A stretch of 64,000 bases of DNA from Nymphalis io. Lineage: Eukaryota; Arthropoda; Insecta; Lepidoptera; Nymphalidae. The notes under the pieces are model-generated. The model was not told where the DNA came from. It worked only from the letters and a program-made list of their open reading frames with translations, and ran no database searches. The position numbers and the translations under genes were made by a program. Of the stretch, positions 1-12,727 are shown piece after piece. Where the stretch lies: contig NC_065897.1 of NCBI RefSeq assembly GCF_905147045.1, forward strand, positions 573,001 through 637,000, read 5' to 3'. Positions within the stretch are counted from its first letter, which is position 1, and every line of letters starts with the position of its first letter.

Positions 1-184
1 TTACGGTGAAGGAAAACATCGTGAGGAAACCTGCATGTGTCTAATTTCACTGAAATTCTGCCACATGTGAATTCTACCAACCCGCATTGGAGCAGCGTGG
101 TGGAATAAGCTCCAAACCTTCTCCTCAAAAAGAGGAGAGGAGGCCTTTAGCCCAGCAGTGGGTCATTCACAGGCTGTTACGGTA
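1..184 (+). repeat. SINE family A (Metulj-like), 3' part, cut by window edge
   Basis: This is the body and tail of the tRNA-derived SINE seen in full at 7679-7988. It starts inside the conserved block GGTGAAGGAAAACATCGTGA, passes CGCATTGGAGCAGCGTGGTG and ends in AGCCCAGCAGTGGG plus CAGGCTGTTACGG. The tRNA-like head lies outside the window. Family name is from memory of lepidopteran SINEs; the repeat itself is directly visible. Confidence 0.85.
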
Positions 185-1195
185 ATACATATTGTAAACT
201 TTGTACTTAACGGATTTTAATACGTTTTTACCAATAACCGGAGTGATTTATGAGAAAAGTATTGGTATATAATTCATAATTGTTTTGTGAACATGAGCTG
301 AAATATTATGTTAAATGTGAAAATATCTTCATGCCCACAGTTAGAGTAACATATATTACGATATAAACATTTTATGTTGAACTATATTCTACCCTTGCGA
401 AACCGAGATGGGTAGCTAGTATAATTTATATAACATTTAAGTCGTTCTTTATTAGAAGTTTGAAGTTATTTCCCTCGCACGCGGCGCGTCTAATACAATC
501 TGAATTCCGTTCAGCGTGATTTGTTAAGTTGCAATTTCACTGATAACACGCCATATGGTGACACTATGACTGTAATATTACTATTTCTATGTTTGATACT
601 TTTTACAATACCTTAGAAACTCACGTGGGCTTCTAAATACATGTATTTACTTTCTTACATTACTTATAGATTACGTATTATATATTGGTCAATTTATAGT
701 TTTTTATAATGCCAATATTTATGATGATCATATATTCACGTTTTTGGATAATGATTTTTTGATATATCGTTAAACCTGTATATCTAGGTAGGAATAGGCT
801 GGGGCGCATATGTGTCCCTCACTATTTATCACAGCCTACGTATTTTCCCAGATCAGACGAGGGTATTAAGACGTCGGCACATAATTTTTCAATTTGCCCA
901 GTTAAAACGCGTTAAGGAGATGGATTAATAAATCTCCCGCTTGCTTGGGGGAGATATTGAGTTAGCGTTCCTACGCACCCCTCGTTCCAGGAACTAAATG
1001 ATCTCAGGCGATAACCGTGGCAACAAATACTTGCGTTGTTTTTTCAACTTTAATATTCCTAAATATGTACATTAAATTATATTAGTTTAAATATAATAGA
1101 CGGTTAATTTGTGGAAAATTCAAATCAAATATGCTCAATCTGTCTTAGTAGGTAGAAAATGCAGTTTAAAAAATAATAATAAAAAAAATCTTGTT
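185..1195. other. Non-repeat AT-rich DNA with one GC-richer patch
   Basis: I see no gene. Positions about 780-1020 are clearly less AT-rich than the flanks and contain a small potential hairpin (ATCTCCC ... GGGGGAGAT near 931-957). No open frame of note crosses it and I do not recognise it; it could be an old transposon piece or a regulatory element. Confidence 0.3.
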
Positions 1196-1275
1196 TATCC
1201 AAATCCTCAAAAAGGAAAAGCAGGCCTTAGCCCAGCAGAGGGACATTCACAGGCTATTACTGTTACTGTTATCTA
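1196..1275 (+). repeat. SINE family A, 3' tail fragment
   Basis: It matches only the end of family A: CCTCAAAAAGGAAAAGCAGG, then CTTAGCCCAGCAGAGGGACA and a tail of TTACTGTTACTG. The tail shows the short TTACTG repeat also seen behind other copies (22567, 60690). It is a 5'-truncated insertion. Confidence 0.7.
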
Positions 1276-1409
1276 AATCTAAAGCGTCTATGTATATATA
1301 ACAAATTTCAATTTCTTGTTCGAAGCTAGAGATAAAAAATAATTTTAAGCTCATTTAAATTTAAGGGTATAAGGGCGATCGTATACTCATAATCGTTATA
1401 TAATTAATT

Positions 1410-1701
1410 TACTGATGGTAGAGCTTTGTGTAAGCTCGTCTGGGTAGGTATCACCCACTCATCAGATATTCTACCGCAAAACAGCAGTACTTGGTATTGT
1501 TGTGTTCCGATTTGAAAGGTGAGTGAGCCAGTGTAATTACAGGCACAAGGGACATAACATCTTAGTTCCCAAGGTTGGTGGCGCATTGGCGATGTAAGCG
1601 ATGGTTAACATTTCTTATAATGCCTATGTCTATGGGCGTTGGTGACCACTTACCATCAGGTGGCCCATATGCTCGTCCGCCTTTCAATTCTATAAAAAAA
1701 T
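1410..1701 (+). repeat. Family B A-tailed repeat, full length
   Basis: A complete copy running from TACTGATGGTAGAGCTTTG to TTCTATAAAAAAA. Like other copies it contains ACCACTTACCATCAGGTGG shortly before the A tail. The strand opposite the element is open for about 60 codons; this same antisense frame recurs in other copies and is a property of the repeat, not a host gene. I infer a SINE or a non-autonomous LINE derivative: there are no terminal inverted repeats and there is a 3' A tail. Confidence 0.85.
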
Positions 1702-4700
1702 AATTTGGATTTAGAATTAAGGGCTACCGATGTATGAAGTTAAACAATGTGTATAATACAATATATCTATATATACATATACAATATTTTAAACTGGGTT
1801 TAACCGTCGATTTAAAACTGCTATCCCCAGATATCATCCCCTCATTCTTCCGATGTTTAAACTGCGACATTGTTTAATTAAGCAGTTTGTCTTGTTGATC
1901 GTGTTCTCGGCAATTATAACTTCGCGTGTGTCTGACATTGATTTGTTATGACAGCTTGGAGATCCTTAGATTCTATGTGAAATGGTTTCTCAATCAAAAC
2001 ATCTCTTAAGTATTTTTAATTTTAATTTTTATATTTATGTACAGACATTTTTATAAAATTAAAATAAAAAGAACAGAATACATATTACAAATTTAAAATA
2101 AAAACTAAACTCAACTAAACTAAAAAAAATAACATAACTAACTAAACGCTTAAGTTATGTTTTTTATAAATAAAAGTCCTTATATTTCCAATTTCGTATA
2201 TATAAATAAATATGTATAAGTATGTATGTTCGGGTTTCAGTTTTTTGTTTATGAAACGATTTTGTTAATTATTTTTACATTGGGTTCAGTATAACTCCAA
2301 GTTGATAATCATGGTGTTATTTTTATTTATAGCTTACGTCTCCAGGCAAATTTAAGTCAGTTTTTAAACTGTGAGAGTATACGTTGACTATTTAGAGATC
2401 TTATGTTGAATGACTTTAAAATGAAGTTTTAAATTTTTGAAAACATATAATATATTCCCGCTTAGCTTTATTTGGTGGTTCTTCTCAGGATGTATTTCTA
2501 GTTCCACTTTTGAGGTTTCACTCTGGTCAATAGACAATTAATATTCCAATACTCCAGAAACTTACTACAAGTTCTGGATTTCATAAAGTAAATACATCCT
2601 CCCTGGGGCAGGGTGTTCGATTCTATAATAAAATTACATTATACGCAGAGCATTTAACATTTGTCAATAACTTAATCTTGAGTTCATGTTAATTTTTTTC
2701 GTAATTAAATAAGGCTATTACTATACTAAATAATTAATTTACAAATGATAGAAAAGCTTGGAGTGAATATTCGTTTATATTCTACAGGACATATAAATAT
2801 AATTATATATTATTATATTTAATTTTTTATTTCTTATAAAGAGTAGTTAAGACTTTGACATAGTAAAAGTAACATATATATTTTTAAAAACAATCCTTGA
2901 AACTTCTACTAGATAAGAAAATGCAAGCCACTTGTAATATTATACAGTAAGTTCTAAAGGATATCGAGAGTATGGTTCGACCTTATAACTTAATATTTTC
3001 TAAGTTCAGTAATTAGTTGACGAGGTGGGGTTCGTTTGTCATTAGTTGAGAAAGAAACTTCGTAATAACTGGGGAGATTGATAAATGGTCGAGGTGAATG
3101 ACCTTTTGATAAATAAAAAAAATGTTATATTCGTTTATTCGTTAATTACATTTTATTGATATAAATGTTTTAGACGTTATCATTATACGAATAATAAATA
3201 GATTTTTATTAAAATACTCAAATATTTAACATTTTATACGTACAAATTACACAGGTAAATTGCATATGTGTGTGTTTATTTATACATTTACGCCTTTTTG
3301 GATTGTTATGATCGTAATACATAAGAAGGTATAATTTACAACAAACAAACAAACGTATAATTAAACACATAATAATAGATGAAGTATTATCATTACATCT
3401 AAACAGGCGATGTACGGAATGCCTAATGAAGATGCAGTTCTAGTCAGATCAGAATTGATTAGATGTTTATATTAATTAGGAATCGGGTTTGATAAGCTTC
3501 GACCGAATGCTGAGAGGAGGGAAGGGGGGTGTTCTAATCATTAACGTTGCTTGCACCTTGTGACGCTTTCGACGGAGTCTCGATCTTGTGATACGAAGGT
3601 AATAGAAGTCAAGTCAGGGTACTTGATATGATCAGCATAAATAATGGGATAGAAACAAACATTATAATAACTATACAATCACTATCGACTTATATATCTG
3701 ATAAAGAAATAAAATAACTGACTTGGTTTAAGACGAGATCTCAGTTTCCGGTGGAAGGACGACAATGGGATTTATATATAGTTATAGTTTATGGTTTTAC
3801 GGGATTTGTAATATCATCCGTGGTCGAAACGATCTATTAATAAATGAAACGAATTAATGAGCAGTATGACTATGATACAAATATCAAAATATATATAGTA
3901 ATTTTAATATTAATGTAAAAAAATGCTGATAATAATTTGTATGATTGTGTATTATATGATTATGTATTTTGAACTGTGTGACAAATAAATCAATGTTTTT
4001 GTTTTTTTTACTTCCCGACATATCGACAAGAGAATGTGTTTTTTGTTTTTTATGCACCCATTACCACTAATGTAAGTGTAGTTTCTTTGTATAAAAGATT
4101 GGTATACAGCTCTCTCGGAAATATTTATAGATTTTTTGTTTATATACAAATATTTCACATTAATTTTAATGAGGGTTACAATGCACACATATATTAATTA
4201 ATTCAATAACCGAACTATCATGGATACATAATATGTTACACTCTCCTGTCACATCATGCTGACCACGGTCCAAAACTTCGAAAGCATTAAATATAATAAC
4301 ATATACAAATACGATTGTCTGTAATAGTTACAAATTATTTATTATATTTTTCCTTATAAGCTTCTTTTAGAGATTAAAAATTGTTTTTCAATTAAAAAAA
4401 ACCATCATTTTCAATATAAATGTTTTGAACTAAATTTTTCAAATACTCTCTCAAATTAATTAATTTTTTTTTAATTCTATTAATTTATATCTAACAAAAC
4501 TCAATAAAAATTTAATAATTGTACAGAGCTTTCGTCAATATTGCGAATTACATTTGAACTATATAAATTCGGAGCACTTCATTGCGTGTGTAGCGTCAGC
4601 ATTAACAGAACGACTCAGCATAAAAACTGCCTATAATTGATTGAAGACCACGTGATCAGTTTGTGAAGAGAGAGCTTAGGGTGTTATGTCGATTACGTTA

Positions 4701-5545
4701 TTGAGATTTGGGGAGAAGCCGGCTATTTTATCAAAACTGTATTATTATATACTTATATTATGTTTTTTTTACTGTATAGTAAATTTTCATATTATAATAG
4801 CTTAGAGTTGTAAAATGAACATAATTTAACAACTCTAAGCTATTATAATATGATGATGAAAATTTTAAATTCGAATAAAAAAAACTTAATGCTATTTTAA
4901 ACAGCAATAATTAGAGTGACACAAAAGTAGATTTTTCCCAAACACTTTTTAGGATCTAATATAATATTTGTAATAAAATCAATTGCTATTTAGGTACAAT
5001 GTAAATCAGTTTAAGTTGTAATTGAAAAAAAAAAACGGTTGCAGAATTGTAATACAAAAGACAAGGAATTTGAACACCGGTGTCTAAAATTTCGTCTTTG
5101 TATTTTTAAATCCAGCGTAAGAATGTTGCTTTGTAGACATGAAAAGCCAAGCATCACTAACATTCCTACAATAATGTTGAACGTAACTTGCGACCACAAA
5201 GAGGGAAATGTTCTTTACTAGCTTAGACAGCACAAATCAGCTTTGAATATGTATTTCATCTTATAAATGTTAATACTTCGTAGACAAAATTTAATATATA
5301 TTTTTTGGTTTATTTTGATGTATTTATTATAGTAATTTTACTTATTATTCTACCTGCCTATATTTCATTAGATATCTCTTTGGACACATGCCGTTTTCAA
5401 ATTAAAATGGCAAGATGAGAACCATCCGGAATCCAGTAGTGGGAACACTCCAATAAAACCTAATCAAAGACATTTGGGTTCATACCAGTCATCTCGGTGT
5501 TGAAGTAAAATATCATTTAAAAATCGGCATGCGTTAAATAAACTT
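1702..5545. other. Gene-free AT-rich stretch
   Basis: No gene or repeat family is recognised apart from the hairpin at 4788-4852. At 4560-4567 there is a TATATAAA box followed by a GC-richer run (4570-4740) with an E-box CACGTG (4650-4655) and a 39-codon frame from 4686. That could be a weak promoter or first-exon candidate but nothing independent supports it. Confidence 0.3.
4788..4852. repeat. Perfect 24-bp inverted repeat, 17-base loop
   Basis: Arm 4788-4811 is the exact reverse complement of 4829-4852, with a 17-base AT-rich spacer. Just outside, AAATTTT on the left pairs with AAAATTT on the right after an extra ATG on the right side. No transposon termini are apparent and no other copy was noticed. 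Confidence 0.9.
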
Positions 5546-5646
5546 TGCCACTTGTGTTACCACGAACATCCATTTAAGCATAGTGGTGGAATAAGTAAGC
5601 CCACAAGACAAGAGAAAGCTTAGCCAACAGTTTGATATTTACAGTA
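5546..5646 (+). repeat. Degenerate SINE family A fragment
   Basis: Recognisable pieces in family order are GCCACTTGTGTTACCACGAA, GCATAGTGGTGGAATAAG, then AGAGAAAGCTTAGCCAACAG. This is an old diverged copy with deletions. Confidence 0.5.
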
Positions 5647-7678
5647 CAGTATAGTAATAGTACTATAGTTATTGATAATCGTGAATGTAAGCTGTAATCA
5701 GAATTTAAATCATCAAAATTGCCAAAAAATCCGGGGTTGTATAAGATATATAACCATGTCATTTTCAGAAGTCAACTGATATCTAAGAACCTTTTAAACC
5801 CTTCATTTGCCCTTAAATTACAGTCTTGCATGAGGTACGAAATAATTACGGTAAAACGACATTTACAAGCTGACATTATCGTTAAATCTATCATAATATT
5901 TTCAAAATATTGCTCATGAACGCTAACGTAGATTGCGACTTCCACCGCTTCTATCAAATTGCCCATAAAACTAGTCTACGAGTGTTAAAGAACAAGACAT
6001 AGGCAGATGACACATTAAAAGACATCACACATCTTTCGCTTTGTACAATCTATTTACCAATAATATCATTGGAATTGCATAAAGCTGAATATTTGGTTAG
6101 TTATGTATATATTAAATTCAAACGTTTAAATGTCAAAATATTCAAATGTTTAAATGTCAAAATTGTAGTTAAGCACTGTGACGACGATGGTCATTTTGTT
6201 CTTTACCAAATGTTTCGTGAGGTTTGAAGTTGCATATATGTGACCTATAGAAACAAATATAACGGTCCGTTTGTTAAACAAAAACAGTCGGTTACTGATG
6301 TATAATAACGATCCGTTAAATTATAGACAGACTTAAACGAATTTGTAAAATTTTAAGTAATTATTTTAAATTTGTTCTTTGACAAAGCACCCAGGAGAGC
6401 GTTTTAACCACACACCTTTCATTACTACATAAAGCTCGGCAGTAAAAATGTACTTTCCACTATATATTTTTCATATTCTGTTTTTCATGTCCGTGCTTCG
6501 TAATAAAAGAAATCACTTAAAAATTGCAGCTGAGAAATGACGGAGGGTCGTTTCTTACGAATGGTTAAACACGGCTGTGAAAAAATGTAAATTTGGGAAA
6601 TTGTGTCAAGCTTATCACGATCGCTATTTAATCATAAATAATCAATGACTCATTAATACCACATTTATTTTTTTACATTATTTCTTTAATCATTATTTAT
6701 ATTTTTATTATATTACTAGCTACTAATAAAAACTAATTTTACATAGTGTGTGAAATTAAATAAAAAATGTTGTATACATTTTCAATCATTTAAACATATG
6801 AAAATATATAGCAAATCCCGTAAATAGGGTAAAATCCTAGTTCGCCTCTATGGCCATTGTGATTATCTTCTATTTTAATTTCATTTAATAATAAACAATA
6901 CTTACGTTTTGTTTTTATAACCATTTTAGTTTTTAAAAACCTTGTGTAGCATTGCCCATAAATTAATTAATGTATTATTAAACATCAAAATTTAAAAAAT
7001 ATTTAAAATCAATATATAATATAGTTCCTCACGCTATTCTTATCGTCCGTGTGTCTCGCAACAGGGTGAAAACAACGCGCAGCAGTGAATAAAATCTGGT
7101 GCCTCACTCCAGGGGTCGCTGGTTCGTTTCAGCAATAGAAGATTAATACTTGTTTCCTTTGTATTTCCTTGACAAATAACGTGGGGACATTCCCTTAGCG
7201 TTAGACGTCGATGCATCATTATTACGGATTATTCATATAGCCTGTAACATAATACTTCAGCTTAGAATACCTTAAAAAGGCTTTCAATGTAAAATAAATA
7301 TTTGTTCGAAAAAATATACGAAATGCGCTTTTAAACAATTTCTGAAGAACAAACTGGTAACTGAATTGGAAATTCAAAATCTAAAAGATGAAAATAATAC
7401 AGATAAGTTATGATTACATCATTACATTGACATTAGAATAATTTACTAAAAGTTATATGAAAATCAAATTTTAATGAAAATAACTAGTCACTGAATTCAA
7501 AATATAAAATACGACATGTTTTATTGAAAATAGTTAAATTCAATATAATTATGAATATATAGATAAATAATATGTGAATTTGTATGTCTCACGGTCGAAT
7601 TCGTCGTCGTATCTTGGTATCTTGAGTATCTTACAGAATTACGCTATTTGATGTTGTACAGCGGTGTTTATATATGAA
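5647..7678. other. Gene-free AT-rich stretch
   Basis: No gene is supported; the overlapping short frames on both strands around 5720-5966 have no codon or domain support. A two-copy direct repeat of about 21 bases (GTTTAAATGTCAAAATATTC and its neighbour) lies at 6121-6163. A GC-richer patch at 7025-7140 is not recognised. Confidence 0.3.
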
Positions 7679-7988
7679 AGCCGAGATGGCCTAGTGGTAA
7701 GAACGCGTGAATCTTAACCGATGATCGTGGGTTCAAACCCGGGCAAGCACCACTGAATTCTCATGTGCTTAATTTGTGTTTATAATTCATCTCGTGCTTA
7801 ACGGTGAAGGAAAACATCGTGAGGAAACCTGCATGTGTCTAATTTCATTGAAATTCTGCCACATGTGTATTCTACGAACCCGCATTGGAGCAGCGTGGTG
7901 GAATAAGCTCCAAACCTTCTACTCAAAAGGGAGAGGAGGCCTTAGCCCAGCAGTGGGAAATTAACAGGCTGCTATTGTTGTTGTTATT
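7679..7988 (+). repeat. SINE family A, full-length reference copy
   Basis: The head resembles a tRNA with a polymerase III A box (TGGCCTAGTGG) and B box (GGTTCAAACCC). The body contains ACGGTGAAGGAAAACATCGT, TTCTGCCACATGTGTATTC and CGCATTGGAGCAGCGTGGTG, and the tail contains CTTAGCCCAGCAGTGGGA and CAGGCTGCTATTGTTG. Length is about 305 bp. The intact boxes suggest a fairly young copy. The tRNA-like head is not a functional tRNA because it has no acceptor-stem closure. Confidence 0.9.
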
Positions 7989-8506
7989 GTTTATATATGG
8001 TTTCCTTATTGGAATTTTAAAAATATATACATATTGTAAAAGATATACTAAAAAAATTGCAAGTGTGTTATTTGACAAATATATACCTATATCTACTTTT
8101 TCTATCTACTATATATATTGTAAAAGTACGAACATAAGCATGTGCTTAAATTGTAAATACGCAATATTTAGAAAACCTTGACACATCTACCTTCTAAAAC
8201 GCAAAAGAGCAATCCAAAGTATTGCTGTTTGATAGTAAACGTATAAAATGCATGGGTGGTAACTATCAAGACTAAAGTCTCTCGCTATACAAAGTTTTTT
8301 TGCAAAATATATGCGCGCCATGATTAAAAACTAACTTCTAAAACATTTTTTTACCTATTTTAATAATTATTTCTATTTATTTTAGTAGCCATAACACAAA
8401 TTTTCCCACTGTTTCAAAGAGCTTATATTCTTAAAGGGGACAGTTTTGGACTTTTGTGTAACACGCTAATCAACTGCGCCCACTGTAATACACTTAGTGG
8501 ATATAT
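7989..8506. other. Gene-free AT-rich stretch
   Basis: Nothing recognised. The frame reading through from the preceding SINE is incidental. Confidence 0.3.
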
Positions 8507-8765
8507 GTGGCCTCTTAGGTTTAGTGAGTTAAGGTCAATAAGGTCATCGGTTCAAATCCCAGGTCGGGCCGTGAAAATGTCATTGGGCTTTACCGTCGAA
8601 GATTCTCAATTATAGTAGCGCGGAGTCTCGAAGGTGGAAGTGTATACATTCCCGTGCCTCAGATAGCACGTAAAGCCGTTGGTCCGTCCTGTCCTTTGCA
8701 ATTGGCTAATCTCTCTCAAGATTGGACACCATGACCGAAATCGAGCAGAAGAACGTCATACTCGT
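8507..8765 (+). repeat. SINE family C, near full length, diverged
   Basis: It has a tRNA-like head (GGCCTCTTAGGTTTAGTGAG, then GGTTCAAATCCCAGGTCGGG), the body blocks CCCGTGCCTCAGATAGCACG and TAAAGCCGTTGGTCC, and the end block GACCGAAATCGAGCAGAAG. Compared with 32436-32807 it lacks about 100 bases in the distal body. Confidence 0.8.
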
Positions 8766-9197
8766 ATATATCAGAATTTCATATATAAGTATCCTTAAGA
8801 TGTTTTATCCCCAGATTTAGCACACTAAAAAACTGTGTAATAGCCGGAATCCAAATCGCGATTCTCAATTGAGAGCCACATGTCCTATTTAATTTTTATT
8901 ACAACTTGATTATTTATTAAATTAATTAGTCGCAGAACTTACTCCTGACACGCTTAATCTCGTTACACACACTCAAAATAATTAGATACGTCTGTTCGTT
9001 ACTCATACATAAAATAACTCGTTAAAAATAATTGAATTATTTGATGTAGGATTTGTTTATATTCAAGTGTGAATGAATTCAATTTTTTTACTCCATTTCA
9101 CGTACGTTTTCACCCGTATAAAAAGTTAAAGGAATAAATTATGAAATTCAATTTTTGTTTTGAAGATTCGGTCAATATCAAAGTCGACTAACATACT

Positions 9198-9300
9198 GCA
9201 CAGGACATATTATGGAGCACAGATGTGCAAACACAAGTACAATCATTTAATCCGATGGGACGGTAATCCAACATGACTTGAGAGTGTTTAGGTGTAGACT
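9198..9300 (-). repeat. SINE family C internal fragment
   Basis: It matches the distal body of the reversed copy at 41190-41567: GGAGCACAGATGTGCAAACA and AATCCGATGGGACGGTAATC. Both ends are missing. Confidence 0.65.
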
Positions 9301-9325
9301 AAGGTTTCTGTAATAATAATAAATT

Positions 9326-9487
9326 CGAAAGTAACTCTGTCTGTGTATCTTTGTACGTTTTCACGGCTATACCACTGATTTTGGTAAAATTTGCTGTAAA
9401 ACAAGCTCAAATCCCAAGGAAGAACATGGACTACTTTTTGCACTTGTTCCCTTCCCTCAGCACGCCGGCGAAGCCGCGAGATAAAAC
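9326..9487 (+). mobile_element. Helitron-like (Lep1-type) remnant, tentative
   Basis: The order GAAAGTAACTCTGTCTGTGT, CACGGCTATACCACTGAT, TTTTGGTAAAATTTG and GGCGAAGCCGCGAG resembles a very common lepidopteran non-autonomous repeat that I associate with Helitron-like elements. A related but shorter piece lies at 53094-53215. The assignment is from memory. The long frame on the opposite strand is incidental. Confidence 0.4.
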
Positions 9488-10124
9488 TATTTAATAATAA
9501 TAACATTATAAGAATTTTACAGCATTACATTATTTTCAACAGAAATTATTTCAAGACTCAGTTTTATGATTTAAATTACAATAAATAAACAACTGAGTGA
9601 GGGAAACACACTCATAACTATCGAACTCGCATTTATCCCTACAAATGACAACTTTTAAACTTCAGGTTGCTACTGATTATTTCTCGAAAAACGAATTAGC
9701 CACTAAACAAACGTAATGACAAAAAAATTAAATAGGATCTTTAAATTAATACAATTGTTTTTTCCTAAATTCCACTTAAATTAATTCAGAACATGTCCGT
9801 ATAAATGTCACCTTGTTCAATCATTCACCGGATCTACCCCGCCCTAACATTGTACCACTTAAACTCCCTCTGAGGTCTTGAGGTAAGAAGAGCTAATCTT
9901 CTCATTAACATGCCTCCCTTGAGGGTGTGTACTCGCTATTTCACATATTTTAAGACGAAGCTTTATTTGCACTGCTATGATATGCTATTGTATAATATTA
10001 CTATATTTTATAACTAAAGATTTTTCAATTATACAGCATCATTATTTGCGTATTGTATAGGATATCTATTTATTCGGGATCACTGTTTAGGATTTGATCG
10101 AGTTTTACCACACGGCTATCCTGT
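9488..10124. other. Gene-free AT-rich stretch
   Basis: Nothing recognised. Confidence 0.3.
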
Positions 10125-10432
10125 AGCAGCCTGTTAATGTCCCAATGCTGGGCTAAGGCCTCCTCACGCTTTTAAGGACAAGGTTGAGATGAAGGTTGAA
10201 GCTTATTCCACCACGCTGCTCCAATGCGGGTTGGTAGAATACACATTTGGCAGAATTTCAATGAAATTAGACACATGCAGGTTTCCTCACGATGTTTTCC
10301 TTCACCGTCAAGCACGAGATGAATTATAAACACAAATTAACCACATGAAAATTCAGTGGTGCTTGTCCGGGTTTGAACCCACGATCATCAGTTAAGATTC
10401 ACGCGTTCTAACCACTAGGCCACCTCGACTTT
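10125..10432 (-). repeat. SINE family A, full length
   Basis: A reverse-strand copy. It starts at its tail (AGCAGCCTGTTAATGTCCCA) and ends in the tRNA-like head (AACCACTAGGCCACCTCGAC). Both promoter boxes remain readable. Two small substitution clusters sit in the CTCAAAAGGGAGAGG zone. Confidence 0.88.
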
Positions 10433-11469
10433 CTATAAATATATAATATCCTGTATAAATATCATATTGTAAAGTTAAATATTTACTTAAATATTTTAGA
10501 ACAAGATAAAAACATGTTTCGTTTCATATTATAAATATTGTGACCTCGACTTTATAACAGCAACTAATTTATCAAAGTATTTTATTAAATAATGTTATAT
10601 TTTATATCAAAAAAATTATATCAATTTATGTAATGGATTCGATACGAAACAAGAATGTACTATGCAGAAGTTAGGTTGTTAATACTAGATTACATATACG
10701 TATTTATATATTATATATGATTAATAGTTAATTTAATTGATTAAGTTAAACAACAGAGCTTGTTGCTGGCTTTTACCGGTAGAATCCATAATCCGAACCA
10801 GTGGTAACTTCTAAAATAACTTGAATCACATTAAATACTAACATAAATATATAAGGTTACCAATCTACATGAGTACGACATAATAAGTAGAGTAACATTC
10901 AAATCAAATTAAAAAAAAAACAAAGGTATGGACGCACATGATTGTGGAGAAATCTTATAATGATAAAAAAAAATGCTTGCAAGTCTATTCGAATGAAAGT
11001 TTATTTTGTAACATAGCATCAAAAACAAATGTCTATACGACCTTAAAATATACCAAGTCTTATTGATGTCGTAAGACACAAAATAACATTTATGCTCATT
11101 AATATAAGAGTTATGGCATTAATTTCAAGTGTTGCCGTATAGCCCTTTTTAGACTTAAAAATGCTTAACTTGTAAACGAGATCTTAAGTATTCGCGTATA
11201 ATGAAACTGTTGAAGGAATTTTCTAGTATTTGCACATTAGATAGCTGATCAAAGGGCTTAAGAGGGCAGAGAAAAGATTTTAAGAGGGCCTTTAAAATGA
11301 TAAAAGTGGCTCGGGTTATATAAACTATTATGAGATGTAGTTCACATTTTTTAAAATTATTATTCGAGCCAAGAGAGTTTATTAGATGACCTTTAAGATT
11401 TGTTATTTAATATTGGACAAGCAACAATATATTAGGAAGGTTTAAGTATCAATAATACATAAATCTTAA
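10433..11469. other. Gene-free AT-rich stretch
   Basis: Nothing recognised. Confidence 0.3.
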
Positions 11470-11632
11470 CAAAATGGTCGCGGGTTCTAATGGAAGACTT
11501 CACTGAGTTTTTACGTAAATATTATATTTGTATTCATCTAGTGGGAGGGATGAAAATCAGCAATGAAATTTTGCCACGATATGTGTATCCAACAAAATGC
11601 ATTATCGTAGCGTGATGGAATAAGGTAATCAA
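11470..11632 (+). repeat. Strongly degenerate SINE family A
   Basis: Remnants in order are AATGGTCGCGGGTTCTAATG (B-box zone), GCAATGAAATTTTGCCACGA and TTATCGTAGCGTGATGGAAT. It is much older than the copy at 12425. Confidence 0.45.
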
Positions 11633-11778
11633 ATTTTTTTTTCCAATATCAAGTACTTATGAATCGTTTAGCGCTACCACCGGTTAAGAAAGTGAATTCT
11701 ACCGAGAAGAACGAACAAACAACTGAGTTCCGACAAGAGATCCAAACCGTCCATCCTCAAAAGGAGAGGTGCAAGGCA

Positions 11779-11895
11779 CTATCCACTCATCAGATATTCT
11801 ACCACAAAACAGCAGTACTTAGTATTTTTGTTTAGTAATGAGTGAGCCACTACAGGCACACGGGACGTAACATCTTAGTTCTTAAGGACCGTGGT
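11779..11895 (+). repeat. Family B 5' fragment with deletions
   Basis: It contains CCACTCATCAGATATTCTAC, AAACAGCAGTACTTAGTA and AACATCTTAGTTCTTAAGGA. The 5' end and the A-tailed 3' end are missing. A family B piece of opposite strand begins 50 bases later. Confidence 0.65.
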
Positions 11896-11944
11896 GTCAA
11901 TATCTGTAGCAACCAGGTAGCCCGTTGTGGCCCCTTCGCCTACC

Positions 11945-12112
11945 TTTTTTTATATAGAATAGAAAAGCGGACGAACATATGGGCCACCTGATGGTAAGTG
12001 GTCACCAACGCCCATAGACATTGGCATTGTAAGAAATGTTAACCATCGCTTACATCACCAATGCGCCACCACCCTTGGGAACTAAGATGTTGTTCCTTGT
12101 GCCTGTAATTAA
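11945..12112 (-). repeat. Family B 3' half, inverted relative to its neighbour
   Basis: It starts with a T run and TATAGAATAGAAAAGCGGAC, keeps the core CCACCTGATGGTAAGTGGT, and stops after TTGTGCCTGTAATTAATACC. It is a 5'-truncated insertion on the reverse strand. Confidence 0.8.
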
Positions 12113-12424
12113 TACCTATAACATACAAAAAGAATGGAAAACTTTGAAAAAAATGTTTTTAGATCATTTAGAACGATAGCGGTAATCGTGCTTAGTATAA
12201 ACGCCCCATTGGGAGTATGAATTGTTTTGAAGGTCCCTATTGTTTTCCTTTTTACTTATGTCTAATTACATTCTTGCGCATCGTTTTACATTTACAAAGA
12301 AATAAAAGAAATTTATTCTTTCATGTTAAAAACCTTTTTGGTAATATTTGTCTGTGACAAAATACTGAAATTAATGATTATTTAGGTATGTGGCTCGGTA
12401 CAATGTAATTTTAAGGTTTTTATT

Positions 12425-12727
12425 GCCGAGATGGTCCAGTGGTGAGAACGCGTGAATCTTAATCGATGATAGTGGGTTCAAACCCGGGCAAGCACCACTG
12501 AATTTTCATGTACTTAATTTGTGATTATAATTCATCTCGTGCTTTACGGTGAAGGAAAAACGTCGTGAGGAAACCTGCATGTGTCTAATTTCACTGAAAT
12601 TCTGGCACATGTGTGTTCCACCAATCAGCATTGGAGCAGTGTGGTGGAATAAGCTCTAAACCTTCTCCTCAAAAAGATGAGAGAAGGCCTTTAGTCCAGC
12701 AGTGGGACATTCACAGGCTGTTACGGA
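12425..12727 (+). repeat. SINE family A, full length
   Basis: A complete copy from GCCGAGATGGTCCAGTGG to CACAGGCTGTTACGGAAT. A box TGGTCCAGTGGT and B box GGTTCAAACCC are present. It carries one extra A in the GGAAAAACGTCG block. Confidence 0.88.

Noticed and set aside
7681..7750. tRNA gene with A and B boxes
   Set aside because: It is the head of SINE family A: the same sequence is repeated across the window, followed each time by the SINE body, and it does not close an acceptor stem.
7885..8181. 98-codon + frame
   Set aside because: Starts inside a SINE A copy and reads through into AT-rich DNA.
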